Of a stretch of DNA of 64,000 nucleotides, positions 47,460 to 59,199 are shown in pieces (within the stretch, counting starts at the first letter, position 1; each line of letters opens with the position of its first letter). The DNA is from Populus alba (taxonomy: Eukaryota; Streptophyta; Magnoliopsida; Malpighiales; Salicaceae): positions 18,542,519 to 18,606,518 of the forward strand of contig NC_133287.1 in assembly GCF_005239225.2 (NCBI RefSeq), in the 5' to 3' direction. Below the pieces are notes generated by a model that worked only from the letters and a program-made list of their open reading frames with translations, was not told the origin of the DNA and did not search any database. A program made the translations under genes and the position numbers.

Positions 47460-49560
47460 CAAACTCTGATCTAGATATTGCATCACGCAATGCATACAAA
47501 AAGGATGCAAGATTCGAATCATACAATGGATGTTGATGTAATTTGAAAGTCAATAAAGAAGAAAAAGATTTTTATTCCATGCTGAAAAAAAATATATTAT
47601 AAAAACTTATAAATATGATTTTTTATTGTATAATAAATTAAATAAAATTCGTGATAGATAAGCTTTTTTAATGGGCTTCTTAATTTTATTATAAAGATAT
47701 TTATATTATAAAAAAAATATGATACTTGAAATTTAATATGTGAGTGATATTAATTTTTTTTTTAGTTTACTTTTTTTAATTTTTATAATTAATTTTGATA
47801 TTTGTTATTGTTCATATAAAAATGAATAGCAACTACTCAATTTAATTCAAAATATAATTGTTTTATTACCAATTTAATTCAAATTTGTTACTACACATAG
47901 AAAAAACATATTAAAAAAAAAACACATTCTCTTTCATTTATCTTTCTTTTTATTCTTTCAAAGGTTTATATGACTTAGTTATATCTTAAATGACTTAGTT
48001 ATGTCTTAAAAGTATTATATATATGTAAGATAAATAAACACTTTAAAAATAATAATCTTACGTCTCTAAACTAACTTTTTACTTGTTTCCATACCTAAAT
48101 AATTTACCGACAATTAATTCTAAAATCTTTAAATTCCTGATGAAATTTGGCGGGTGGGTCATGGTGAAGCAAACCACTTACCTAAAATTACATTAACTCT
48201 CCGCCATTAATCATGCGCCTCAACCTCACTCCAAAGAGACAATTAGGAGGATTTAATCCCACAATAAGGCATTAATCCATAAAGAATTAAAGAAACATTA
48301 TTGGGACCAAACCACTTGCTTCTTCGAGCAAGCATGGAAAGGATTGTGGTGATTAACCAATTAATCTCCATTTTCAAAGAAGTCTCAGCCTCTAATTAAG
48401 TGATAAACATGGCAATAATCAAACAAGACAACCATGCAAAAAGCATAAGCACTTGTTAATCTTATCCAGCTTCTTGCCAATAATCAATGGCCATGTTGGT
48501 TCCCAGCTAAGCTGACTTATTTATAATTAACGAGGGAGAGGGAAGGATTAACGATGATAAGATAGGTAAATTAGTTATCCATCTCCATCAACGTTTGATT
48601 TTGAATCCTCGGTGTGCTTGAATTATGTGCGCAGTGCTTTTCCCACCACCCTCCTTGCTTCAATATCTTGCATTAATTTCACGTCCAAATACATTTGAAA
48701 AGTTTATGTTATTTCTTTTTCGGTCGAGATTTGAAATATTAATTCTCATGGATGAGATTATTCGACCATAGACTTGCACGTATGCCTAAGGCATTCAATA
48801 TACGTTGTTGATTATTAGTGCTGAACACACAAAACAAAACAAAAAAACTAGGTTTACATAGCCCCGTATAGATTTGAGATTAAATTAGGTTTCATATGGT
48901 TCTGGGGTAGAATAAAATTGTTTATATAGTCATAGTCAGTTTAAGGTTTCGAGAAAAAAATATAAATATTTAATTATTATTTTTATATATTTGATAAGTG
49001 AAACCCTGGACAATATTTATTTTGTATCGGAAATATTTTATTAAGTGGAGTAATTTTTATTTTATAAAATATAATTGATAAATATATTCTTATGTTTTAA
49101 AAAAGAAATGGTTAGGTAAAAGCTTCTATCATTATACAAAATGATGCTAAGATCCATTCATATTAATGCAATGTGAAACACATTGGCCTAAATTTCACCA
49201 GACTTCAAACAGAAACGCGGTTCATTAACTATTGAAATCGAGACACGAAGTTGAGACATCTTGTATAAAATGATATTGCCCTCGAAAACCAGTGACTTCG
49301 GGGAGCATCTCGCTAAATATTTCTTGTTGGAAAATGACTTAGCGTGGTTAAATTTGTTTTTTTTAAAATATTTTTTATTTAAATAAAAAATATAATATTT
49401 TTAGAAGTTCGATTTTTTTATATAATTTAATGTCAAAAACAAGAAAAATATTTAAAAAATAAAACTATTTTGATATAATTTTCAATTTGAAAATGGTTTC
49501 TGTAAGAATACCACCATGCTCTCCACTCCTAAGCATAACATATATTTATGGAGTATTTAA
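47460..49560. other. Intergenic DNA
   Basis: No gene, RNA or bounded element recognised. About 48120-48700 is less AT-rich and low in repeats but shows no coding signal. 49335-49500 may be a diverged MITE-like copy. Confidence 0.4.
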
Positions 49561-49574
49561 TTGGAAATGCAGTG

Positions 49575-49675
49575 TAAATTATATTTTCATATCATTTTAA
49601 TGTATTAATATTAAAAATAAAAAAATAATATTTTAATATATTTTTAAATAAAAAACATTTTAAATTATTATTAAT
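49575..49675 (-). repeat. MITE-like family copy
   Basis: Minus-type core ATTTTAATGTATTAATATTA followed by AAAAATAATATTTTAATATA. Confidence 0.45.
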
Positions 49676-50514
49676 AGTGCGATTCAAAATATTAATATTA
49701 ATAAAAAAACATTCAAAATATACTCTTATTCGGATCAATTGACCCACTGGAGCAATTAAGAGGAATCCTGATCCCAAGAGTTGATCCCAATTAACTGGCC
49801 TTTAATTTAAACAACATCGTCACCCTTCAATTTCTAACAATGGATCGGAGTGTGTGTGTGTGTGTATATATATATTTTAATGATCTAGCAAAATATATTT
49901 CTAAAGATTTCTCTAAGCTTCTCCTTTTTAGGCTATCCATAATTATTTTTTCTTTGCGTCTCAATTCCAAAAATTCATCATTAATTTCCACTTAGAATAA
50001 CCCACACTACCATGCCCTATTAAAGAAAGAATCAAGATTACAAATAGATAATAAAATCCCACTCCGATGAAAAATTCAATCATAGTTGTAAAATCTAATT
50101 AATTTAATCCTGTAAGTTGACTAGAAAACTTGGTAACTTAAGCCAAGTTCATAATCAAATTATCAGAGCATTAACTTATTCTATTCATATAATCAAATTT
50201 GACCAGGTTAACAAAATTATTTTTTTAAAAATAAATAAATAACAAATTATTTAGAGTAAGATTTGAATTTCTTATCTTTTTATTAAGTAGACCATAAGAA
50301 CAATTTAAAAGATAAAGTTTAATTTTAATATTATATATAGTTTTCAAAGGGTGGAAAGTTGAATTTATTAAGGTAATTAATCAATTGGATGAATATGTTA
50401 ACTTGACTAGTTTACCATGACCGCTATAAATTCAATAACTTTACCGTTTTAAATCTCAATATAATTGTAAAAACATTTTATCATGATTTCTCGAAAAAAC
50501 TTAGGATAGTTTAG

Positions 50515-50760
50515 AATTGCGTTTCAAATTATATTTCAATGAAAATTTAAATTTTTTTATTTAAATTTTTTTTATGTTTTAAAGTTATTTTAATATATTG
50601 ATATTAAAAATAATTTTAAAATTTAGATGCTGTTTGGAGCTGTGTTTAATTTTTATATATATTTGACTTGAAATAATATTAAAATAATATTTTTTATTAA
50701 GGTGATAATATTTTAAAAAATAAAAAAAAAATTATATATTTTTAAACCAAAAAACACCTT
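50515..50760. repeat. Two adjacent MITE-like copies, opposite orientation
   Basis: A minus-type core (TTTTAATATATTGATATTAA, about 50515-50620) is followed by a plus-type copy (about 50625-50760) starting near TGCTGTTTGGAGCTGTG. The pair forms an imperfect head-to-head arrangement. Confidence 0.45.
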
Positions 50761-50934
50761 GAAAACACTATGCATAATATTCGAGAAAGAGCAAGAATAT
50801 TAATGCATGATCAAGTTCGAAGCTCACATAACACAAATTTCATCAACTACTGAAAGTTAAAGAATTAGAACATGATTAAAAATAAATAAGAGTTTAATCA
50901 TAATTTATCATTACTCGTCATAAAGAGCCCTGAG

Positions 50935-51085
50935 TTTCAACCTGTTTTTTTTAAATTAAATTTTTTTTTTTTGCTAAAATTGAGTGCGGTTTGTATTTTT
51001 TGGATCGTTTTGATGTGCATCAAAAATAAAATTTTTAAAAAATGAAAAAATATTATTAGCATTGCTTTTCGGCACGAAAAGCTAT
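50935..51085 (-). repeat. MITE-like family copy, well preserved
   Basis: Reads GAGTGCGGTTTGTATTTTTT, then TCGTTTTGATGTGCATCA, then ATTGCTTTTCGGCACGAAAA: a near-complete inverse of the copy at 61970-62140. Confidence 0.6.
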
Positions 51086-51469
51086 TTTACTCTCAAACCT
51101 GGTCATGAAGGTGTGAGGTCCATCAAACCACATGCAAATTCTTTAAATCCTCTCTTGAAACTAAAATTAGTAAGCAGAAGTAGAATCACCCCGACTTTCT
51201 CAGTGATTCTATTTTTTTTTGCTGTTTTATAATTTGCTTGATTTCCAAGTCGTTTACAACATGGTACTCCCTCAGTTCCTAATACGGTGTCATCCCATCC
51301 CATCACAGACAGAGATTTCACTAATTCTACAAATATGATACATAAATGGACAAGAAGAAGATGGGTATCGATAATCTCAGTCACAAACTTTGACACCTGA
51401 CACCCATGGATTTGCAAAGCTTGAAAAAATTGATAAAAACAACTTTATATGACTGGGATGTATTAGGAT

Positions 51470-51650
51470 GCATTTACTTTCGGTTTGTTTTATATTTTAA
51501 AAATATTTTTAAAAAGAATTAATTTTTTTTTACTTTAAATTAATATTTTTTATGTTTTTAGATTATTTTGATGTGATAATATTAAAAATAATATTTTAAA
51601 AATAAAAAAAATATTTTAATACTTTTCTGAATGAAAACTATTTAGAAAAA
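51470..51650 (-). repeat. MITE-like family copy
   Basis: Minus-type core ATTTTGATGTGATAATATTA. Left flank has TTTACTTTCGGTTTGTTTTA. Confidence 0.55.
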
Positions 51651-51819
51651 CAATTACAATTTATTAACCATATTAAAAAAAAAAAAAAAACCCTAATCAT
51701 GTTTAACCTCGACTTTAGTAATTTTCCAAACTAATGATGCGACGTGTCGATTCCTTGATCTTGACCTTGAGAGGGAGCGAAGTTAAGTTCCGAAAATAAA
51801 AGAAGATTATAATTAGATA

Positions 51820-54700
51820 ATTTTCCTGCAGGTATAAAAAATTATACAGATATAATTAATATATTTTTTAGTAGAAAAAAATTAAAACTATATAAAAATT
51901 AACTTGATATTATATGATTGACTTGACAACTTTAAATACAACTTGAATAACTAATAAAAATATAATTTAATTAAAAAAATCAAACCAAAATTCTTTTTTA
52001 AGTATTGACATGGCAATATATTATATCGACTCGGATCAACTCATGTTAACTTATTGAATCTGTTATTTAAGTCATGAAATCCTGATAACCCTATGAAAAG
52101 AAAAAAAAAATTCAACCTAATTCTTAATCAAACCAAAATTAAAGAATGAAATTGAAAATAAAATTCAACTAAAAATATAAGCTAAGTCAACTCAGATTTA
52201 CCTTCTAAATCTAAGTCATGAGACTGAAATAACATCATAAAAAACAAATTCAAACAAATTATGAAGCTTAATTTACAATCCAACCAATGTTGAAGGATGA
52301 AGTTAAAAAATAAAATAAAAAAATGACAAAAAAAACCACCCGAGTCAACTAAACAAACTCTTGGATCATAAGACTAAGATAATCTTCTAGAATGCAATAT
52401 GAAACAAATTACGAAGCCTAATTCCTAGTCAATCCAAAATTGAAGGATGAGATTGAAAAAAAATCAATTGAAAAGAATAAAAAAAACCAAGTCAATCGGC
52501 TTAACTCGCAACGCAGGTTATAAGACCGTAATAACCTCGTAGAAAATATATAAAAAACAAATTACAAAGCTCAATTTTCAATCAACTTAATATTGAAGGA
52601 ATTCAATTGAAAATCAAATCAAATTTAAAAAAAAAAAAAAAATAACCAAAATCAACGCGGGTTAACCTGTCAAACCGAGTGAGGAGACCGGATCACTCCA
52701 TAGAAAGAAAATCAAAGAAAAATGATTAAAGTTCAATTCTTAATTAACTCAATGTTGAAGGATGAAATTGAAAAAAAAAATCAATTAGAAAAAAAAAATC
52801 GAGTCAACTTGGCTAACACACAAAACTTGTGACCCAAGTCATGATAACCTCATAGAAAGCAAATCAAAAAAATAATTATGATTATGAAACCTAATTCTCA
52901 ATCAATCCAATTTTGAAAGATGAAGCTAAGAAAAATAAATAAATGTAAGAAACATGAAAAAAAAACCCCAAGTCAACATAGCTAACTTGCAAAATTCGCG
53001 ATCCGGATCATAAGATTGGGATAACTCTATAGAAAGCAAATTAAAATAAATTATAAAGTCAAATACCCAGTCAACTTAATATTGGAGAATGAAATTGAAA
53101 AGAAAAAAAAAACATAAATTGAAAACTAAAAAAATTCTCAATTTTTTTTTGGAGGACTAGATTGTAAAATGCCTTTGCATTTCACTGTTCACTGCTAAAG
53201 TGAAATGCCGAGGGGTTTTTGTATATACTAGATCATTGACATGCGTTATGCAACGGGTTGGGTCAAATTTTTCTTAAACGTAAAAAAAATATTCAGATAT
53301 TGCTAATTTTTTTTATAGCGGAAAAAAATTTAAATTGTGTAAGGGTTAATCCGATATAACCCAGTTGAATTTGTGGGTCCAAAAGCAATCTATACAGCTC
53401 GTAAAAACATAGTTTAACTAAAAAAAATTCAAGATAACATCTTTTTTTAAAATATTAGGATAATAACATATTGGACTCACTCGGATCAACCCGGGTTAAC
53501 ATGTCAAATCCGCGACTTGGACTATGAAACTATGTTAACCTCATAGAAAGTAAATCAAATTAAATTATGAAGTTTAATTCTCAATCACACTAATATTGAA
53601 TGACGGAGTTGAAAAAAAAAATCAAGTTAACAAGTCAAACCCGTGACCTTCGTCATAAAACCGAGATAATCCTATAGAAAACAAATTGATTTAAAAAATC
53701 AGTTAAAAAAAGAATATAAGAAATAACTTGAGTCAATTCACCAAAACTCATGACTTGGATCATTCAGACCGAGATAACCTCGTGGAAAAAAATTTAAAAA
53801 AAATGACATGATTTTACCCAGTTAACCTGTCGAATCCATGACTTTGATCTTAGATTGATATAACTCTATAAAGAGCAAATCAAAACAAATTATAAAAGTT
53901 CAGTTTTCAATTGTTTCTGTCGGATCCAATATTGAATGATGAAATTTGTAAAAAAAATTAATTAAAAAATAATAAAAATAAATAAGTCAAGTCAATTCGG
54001 GTTAACCCGTTAAGCACTATTCTCGGATATAAAGCCTGAGATAACCTAATATAAAGAAAAAATAATATATTAAATGATAAAATTAAGGAAAAAATCAATT
54101 AAGAAAAAGTGTTAATTGGGTCAATATGTCAAACTTGCGACTCAGGTCATGAGATGTGGACAACCCAATAAAAAAAAAATCCAATATTAAAGGATCAATG
54201 ACCCAGCTGATGAGATTGAGATAACTTTTGAAAAAAAAAATAAAAAAACGACCCGTTTTAACCGAAGTTAAAATGCTAAAGCTGGCAACTTTGATCGTGA
54301 GATTAAGATATTCTTATAAAAAACAAACCAAAATAGACTATAAAACTCAATTATCGACTAACCCAATATTGAATAATGAAATTAAAAAAAAATCAATTAA
54401 AAATATGACACAAAAATATTTCCGAGTCTACTATGGTTAACCCTTTAACACTATTCCTAAATCACGATGCCAAAATAACATAATAAAAAGTAAACAAAAT
54501 AAATTATGAAGTGTAATTTTCAATTTATCCAATATTAAAAAATAAAATTAAAAAAAAATATTAATTAAAAAAAATAAAACTTGAATCAATTCGATTAACA
54601 TGATTCGTGCCATGAAAGTAATAACCCAATAAAAAAATTTAATATTAAAAAATAAAATTTTAAAAAACTTTGATTAAAAAAAAGAAAAGAAGAAGCACTA
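51820..54700 (+). repeat. Array of ~150-170-bp imperfect repeats, two head-to-tail blocks
   Basis: Each monomer runs: GTCAAC...GGTTAAC, then a GTGACCCGGGTCATGAGACC-like stretch, GATAACCTCATAGAAAGCAA, AATTATGAAGC, AATTCTCAATCAACCCAATA, TTGAAGGATGAAATTGAAAA, and an A-rich tail. About seven units lie at 52015-53130 and about nine more or less complete ones at 53475-54700. Each block is preceded by a similar leader (about 51860-52015 and 53290-53475). Between the blocks is a hairpin (53177-53208). The structure suggests one element with internal tandem repeats present twice. A Helitron-like origin is possible but unproven. Confidence 0.6.
53177..53208. other. 10-bp perfect hairpin between repeat blocks
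   Basis: GCATTTCACT (53177-53186) pairs perfectly with AGTGAAATGC (53199-53208) over a 12-base loop. A CTAG follows at 53228-53231 and GACATGCGTTATGCAACGGG starts at 53238. A 3' hairpin followed by CTRR is a Helitron hallmark, though the 19-base gap (53209-53227) is longer than usual. Confidence 0.6.
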
Positions 54701-55059
54701 TTCCAATAAAAATGTTGTGCCAGGAGCTTTTTTTAATTTATAATTAATAAAGAAAATTAAATGAAAAATAAAACATTAATAAAAAAACAAAAAACAAACC
54801 ATTATTCCGATAAATAATACTTTACAAATAAAAGCAAAATAAATCCTCTCATTTTTTAGTTTACAGCTAGTAATTTGGACAGAGAATGGAGGATTCTTCG
54901 CATGTTCGTATGTCTTTCTCAAGGCTGACCTTCATTGCCATGCTTCACGTTTAAGCAAACTGACCATTTGTTAGAATTGTTGGTCGATAATTACCCTACG
55001 TGTCAAAAGCATATGGAAAGTGCTCTTCATACTTATAGCTTGTATAATATTATGTTAAT

Positions 55060-55200
55060 AATTGTGTTTATTTAAAAATATATTAAAATAATATTTTTTA
55101 TTTTTTAAAATTTATTTTTAATATCAACATATTAAAATGATATGGAAATATAAAAAAACAATTAATTTAAAATAAAAAATTTAAAAAATTCAATTTTTTT
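55060..55200 (+). repeat. MITE-like family copy
   Basis: Core TTTTTAATATCAACATATTA with ATTAAAATAATATTTTTTAT on the left. Confidence 0.6.
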
Positions 55201-55481
55201 CAAATACAAAAATATTAAATTACATAATCCACGAACTAGAAAAACAAACCAAATTTTATATGATTTAACATGGAAAGCGCTCTAAACATAGCTTTCAAAG
55301 AAGTTTCGAGGAGTCAGGAATTCGAAAAGGAGTCCATACGTTCCAAGTCAGCGGTGAATGCGATGTGAAGCAACAAACGAAAGCCAAATCCCCAAACCCT
55401 TAAGTATTTAATAAAAGCTTGTTGAACGAGTAATGTTAGGACTTTAAAGTCGTCTTGAAATCCCCATTATCCTCACACCAC

Positions 55482-55483
<2 letters not shown>

Positions 55484-55524
<41 letters not shown>

Positions 55525-55575
55525 GGAGAAGTTGCCCCGAGGGAGGCCCTAACCGAGCTGTGTTAAATCGGTTAG
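55484..55575 (-). other. Hairpin followed by a long T run (minus strand)
   Basis: On the minus strand the sequence CTCGGGGCAACTTCTCCGAG forms a short stem and runs into about 36 T residues (A's at 55484-55520 on plus). It could be the tail of a retroposed or pol III-type element in either orientation. No family assigned. Confidence 0.35.
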
Positions 55576-55824
55576 CAATAGGTTTTCGATAATTAAAAAC
55601 CCACTGACCCTTGTTCAATGAATGTGAAATTCAACATATCAAACAATAATAAAACGGTGTTCAAATCTAAGTAGATGGGCCATCCACATCTAATGTCACA
55701 CACAAACCACGACTAAGTGCATTGTTTCCTCGAGACACGACTTCTCCATGGATTTGAGTTGAGCAATATCATCCTAATTGCCGATCCCCGGTGGTCCGGA
55801 TAAGGCAGGGAGTGAAATTATTTT

Positions 55825-55960
55825 GTTATTTTTAAAAATATTTTTTATTATTAAGTATATTAAAATAATTTTTTTATTTTTTAAAATTTATTTTTACATC
55901 AGTATATCAAAATATTTAAAATCACTCAAAAACATTAATTTAAACAAAACATAATTTTAA
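55825..55960 (+). repeat. MITE-like family copy
   Basis: TTTTTATTTTTTAAAATTTA then TTTTTACATCAGTATATCAA: plus-type core. Confidence 0.5.
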
Positions 55961-56379
55961 AAAAAGGCAATACCGTAATTCTCTTTTCATGATAATGTTT
56001 TTTTTTTTTTTTTTTGTGTTATTCTTTAATTATAGATACTTTATCTATTCTCGGCATGTAATGAGTGATTCATGACAACTTACTCATTGAAGATTACCCT
56101 TTAGAGGGTTGTGGGTATTGATAATTCGAGAACTGTTGGGGTATTGTTTTCTTGTGCTGTTTTTGTTTTTAAAAATGGTAAAATATGACACAATAATTTT
56201 TTTTTAAAAGAGGTTTTTCAAGAGTTGTACTAAAGATTGTTGGTTTTGTTTTTATTATCAATAAAATAACACAAAAAAGTAAGTTTTATGTTTATATTTC
56301 TAAAAACTCCAAAAAAAAAAAAAGGAGGGGGATATGAATCAATTCTTTAATTATATAAAATTATCATTTTGCTCTTAAA

Positions 56380-56520
56380 ATGTTATATATTCGAGTTTTA
56401 TAAATTTAAAAAATTATTAGAGATTTATACAATCATTAATTTTAAAATATATAAAATTAATTAAAATACATACAAATTCACCCGAATATCTACAGTAATC
56501 TATATAAAAAAATCATCATC
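56380..56520 (+). mobile_element. SINE-like 3' fragment
   Basis: Carries TTATACAATCATTAATTTTA and ATATATAAAATTAATTAAAA, then an A-rich tail after AATCTATATA. The same block occurs near 30013 and inverted near 57600. A TTCGAGTTTTATAAA stretch at the left could be a B-box remnant. Confidence 0.45.
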
Positions 56521-56934
56521 ATCTTGCAATGCTTGTGGAAGTTTGGACTTGCCTAGATCTCTGCCCATTAATGTAAAAGAAAATAAGCTTAGGATAGACC
56601 TCTATCGGCTAATAAAATATGATGGTGACATGGAGATGCGTGCATAGGGTTGAGAACCCTGATAAAATTAACATATTTTACAATAAAATGGTCCTAAATC
56701 TCCATCAATTTAAAAATATTTCTATACATTAGCTTTTATCCTTTTCAGGCCATTATTTTTTAGTGATATCTTGTCTTGTGGAAAAGAAATCATAGCTGGG
56801 GCCAATTGAACTTCTAATTATTTTCTATCTTCAAAGCTGTTTGCCTTCTATTATTCTCTTTTTGTTTTCTTTCTTTCCGGCTATCCTTTTTATGCTTCCA
56901 TTATTGGTTTGGTGTTGTATTTAATATTGTAATA

Positions 56935-57090
56935 GTGATGGTTTTTTTAAAAAAATAAATTGAAACAATATATATATTTTTTAAAATTTATTTTTAATAT
57001 CAGTATATTAAAACGATTTTCAAAACATAAAAAAATTAATTTCGAAAGAAAAAAATACAAAACAAAATATTTTTTAATTTTTTAAAAATT
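56935..57090 (+). repeat. MITE-like family copy
   Basis: Core TTTTTAATATCAGTATATTA followed by AAACGATTTTCAAAACATAA, close to the family consensus. Confidence 0.55.
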
Positions 57091-57534
57091 ATTTTTAAAA
57101 TACAAAAATAAACAGACTCGTAGTCTATTCACGTGGCAATCTTTAGACTTCAAGAATGTCAATAATGTGAAGTATGGCTCTAGAATCTCAGCTTGGTTTC
57201 CAGTTGGAAACCTATTGGCATTTTGAAGTTTGAACAAATGATATGAAATTAAAAGAATGGACTGTCCTTTGTGTTGAGACATTTCATTTAGATGTTAGGT
57301 AAAAGGGCATTCTATCTCTGCCTTCACTTTCTCATCTACACGGATCTTCCATACCTATCATCCGAATATTATCGTATCCATATAAATTAGTGATTTAAAT
57401 AATTGAAAATGAAGATTCCTTCACGGTAGGATGTTCCCCCTTCGTCTTCGTGCTGTTAGTCCACATCCCATGACACACGAGCTCCTGTTTATCAAAGAGT
57501 CATCTCATATCTTTTCTTTCATTATTATTGTTAT

Positions 57535-57700
57535 TGTGGATATCTAGACTAGTTTGTGTGAATTTTAATTAATTTTATGGGTTCTAAAATTAACAATCAT
57601 ATAAGTTTTTATCAACGCTGAAATTTATAAACTCAAACTAGTAACTTATAAAAAACAAATTTAAGATTTAACTAGTTGAGTCTTAAAATTAAGTCATCTC
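57535..57700 (-). mobile_element. SINE-like fragment, inverted
   Basis: On the minus strand reads CTTATATGATTGTTAATTTT then AGAACCCATAAAATTAATTA and TTCACACAAAC, matching the SINE-like segments at 30013 and 56420. Upstream on that strand is AGTTTGAGTTTATAAATTTC, a possible degenerate B-box region. Confidence 0.45.
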
Positions 57701-57734
57701 ATTCTTGAGTTAAATGGAAGTGAGTGTGTTATAC

Positions 57735-57860
57735 CGAGTTGGTTTTTGTTTTTGATAATATTTTAAAATATATTTCATTTAAAAAAGTATTACAATGATT
57801 TATTTTAGTGTTTTATAGTAATTTTAATGTAATAATATCGAAAATAAAAAAAAAATTAAT
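57735..57860 (-). repeat. MITE-like family copy
   Basis: Minus-type core ATTTTAATGTAATAATATCG followed by an A-rich arm. Confidence 0.45.
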
Positions 57861-58145
57861 CTACCAAACAAAAAAAGGTTGGTGTTAAGGAAGTTTTTAG
57901 AATTTTTTCCCCATGAATATACGCAGTTTGAACGTGGATATATGTATACATCGATCTAAGAATGTCTTGACCATTGAAACAAAAGGAAAGTATCTGACTG
58001 TAGCTAGTACGTATTGTTAGCAAGCAGCTAAAATGGATGGAGGATCTTGAAGAAGATTGATGGAAGCCATAATCACTGGTTAATTCCTCATGCAAGCTTG
58101 TTGCACACTGATGAGTTGACTCAAATGAAAAGATTAATTCTTTCA

Positions 58146-58172
58146 TAGGGAAGAAGAAGAAGAAGAAGAAGC
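58146..58172. repeat. (GAA)n microsatellite
   Basis: About seven GAA/GAAG units. On the minus strand they create a run of Phe codons in a meaningless reading frame. Confidence 0.85.
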
Positions 58173-58566
58173 AGCCAGCGTGATTTAGCCACAAGGGAGG
58201 GTAGCAGGCAAGACCCACAAACTTTAACGGGAAAAGCATGTCATGTGCAGACCATGAAATGGGAAGAGGACAAAGGAATAGTTACCTTGGCCGGCCAATT
58301 ACAGTCTTAATTCAATTAATTGCGCATCCCAGACAGGTATGGAGTCAAAATGTAAGAAAGTAGATGTAAGAAAGTAAATATATAAAAAGTAAAAGGGAGG
58401 CCTGCTTTGCTTTCCGCTTTGCTTATGTCAAGTTAATATCATAACTTAAAGGTGAATGCCACAGTGTGATCCACCATGTTTCAATAACTTGATCCATGGA
58501 ACGGTAAGAGAGATGTCCTTTCACTGGCCATTCGATACCAGTATTCTCTGCCAAAAGTTAACTCAC

Positions 58567-58857
58567 CCTTTTCAGTGATTCATCTCCTTCTGAAGTATCC
58601 ATGGCGGATCGCTCAACATTCAAGAGCAACGTGGTGAGATCTGAGCGTGACAACGGTAGCTCATCTCTCTCGAGCAAGGCCACAGGATAGCCTGATGTGT
58701 CCCCACATCGGCAAGTATTCGTCAAATGCAATGAATATGTTGCTTTCAACTTAACTGTGCCAATCATCGATCTCTTTCCTTCCCTTGAAACCTCACAGGC
58801 CACCAGCCGTGGTACATCATTGAGGTACACTGATATGGACAAGCTAAATGAGTGCTT
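58567..58857 (-). CDS. Exon-like ORF, unidentified (97 codons)
   Basis: Open from a plausible acceptor (GGTAGCAG before 58857) to a plausible donor (AAAAGG then GTGAGT at 58566), a whole number of codons. It encodes KHSFSLSISVYLNDVPRL, VACEVSREGKRSMIG, LHLTNTCRCGDTSGYP and LSRSDLTTLLLNVERSAM. Composition looks like real protein. There is no ATG at its start and no domain I recognise. It could be an internal exon of an undetected gene or a captured fragment. Confidence 0.35.
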
Positions 58858-58880
58858 CTGCTACCAGTTATTATGAACAG

Positions 58881-59007
58881 CTTATGATTTTGCAGAGGAG
58901 AAGGCTTGAATTTTCTTGATGATGTGGTCCATTTTATAACGTTTAAACATGTTAGGCTCCTTGGCCTGGGTATGAACACGATCCAGTACTTGCGATATAT
59001 TTCCAAC
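58881..59007 (-). CDS. Exon-like ORF, unidentified (C-terminal, 41 aa)
   Basis: Starts after a good acceptor (AGCTTTTACACAG before 59007) and ends in a stop. It encodes VGNISQVLDRVHTQAKEP then NMFKRYKMDHIIKKIQAF. Helical and protein-like, with no ATG upstream. Only 23 bp separate it from the ORF at 58857, so the two cannot be consecutive exons of one simple transcript unless splicing alternatives exist. Family unknown. Confidence 0.3.
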
Positions 59008-59199
59008 CTGTGTAAAAGCTGCTTGTAATTGACTCAACATACGTTTTACATTGTTTAACATGAATTATGTGAGGTGTGTGTTTGTTTGTGAGGTGTGTCG
59101 AGCAACGCTTCTCATGAAAAGCATATAATTCATGAGGCACGCCCCTCCTAAACAAGCACACCCTAAGTCTTGCTTTGTCACCTAAAAATGCCACCTTTT

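Noticed and set aside
55436..55618. Small minus-strand frame ending in many Phe
   Set aside because: Translation of a homopolymer tract; more likely part of a repeat than a gene.
57856..58239. 127-codon minus-strand frame with a run of phenylalanines
   Set aside because: The Phe run is the GAA microsatellite; the rest has no signature.
59060..59163. Apparent foldback element around GAGGTGTGTGTTTGTTTG
   Set aside because: The two pairs of matching arms are arranged in an order that does not nest as true inverted repeats, and no target duplication is visible.
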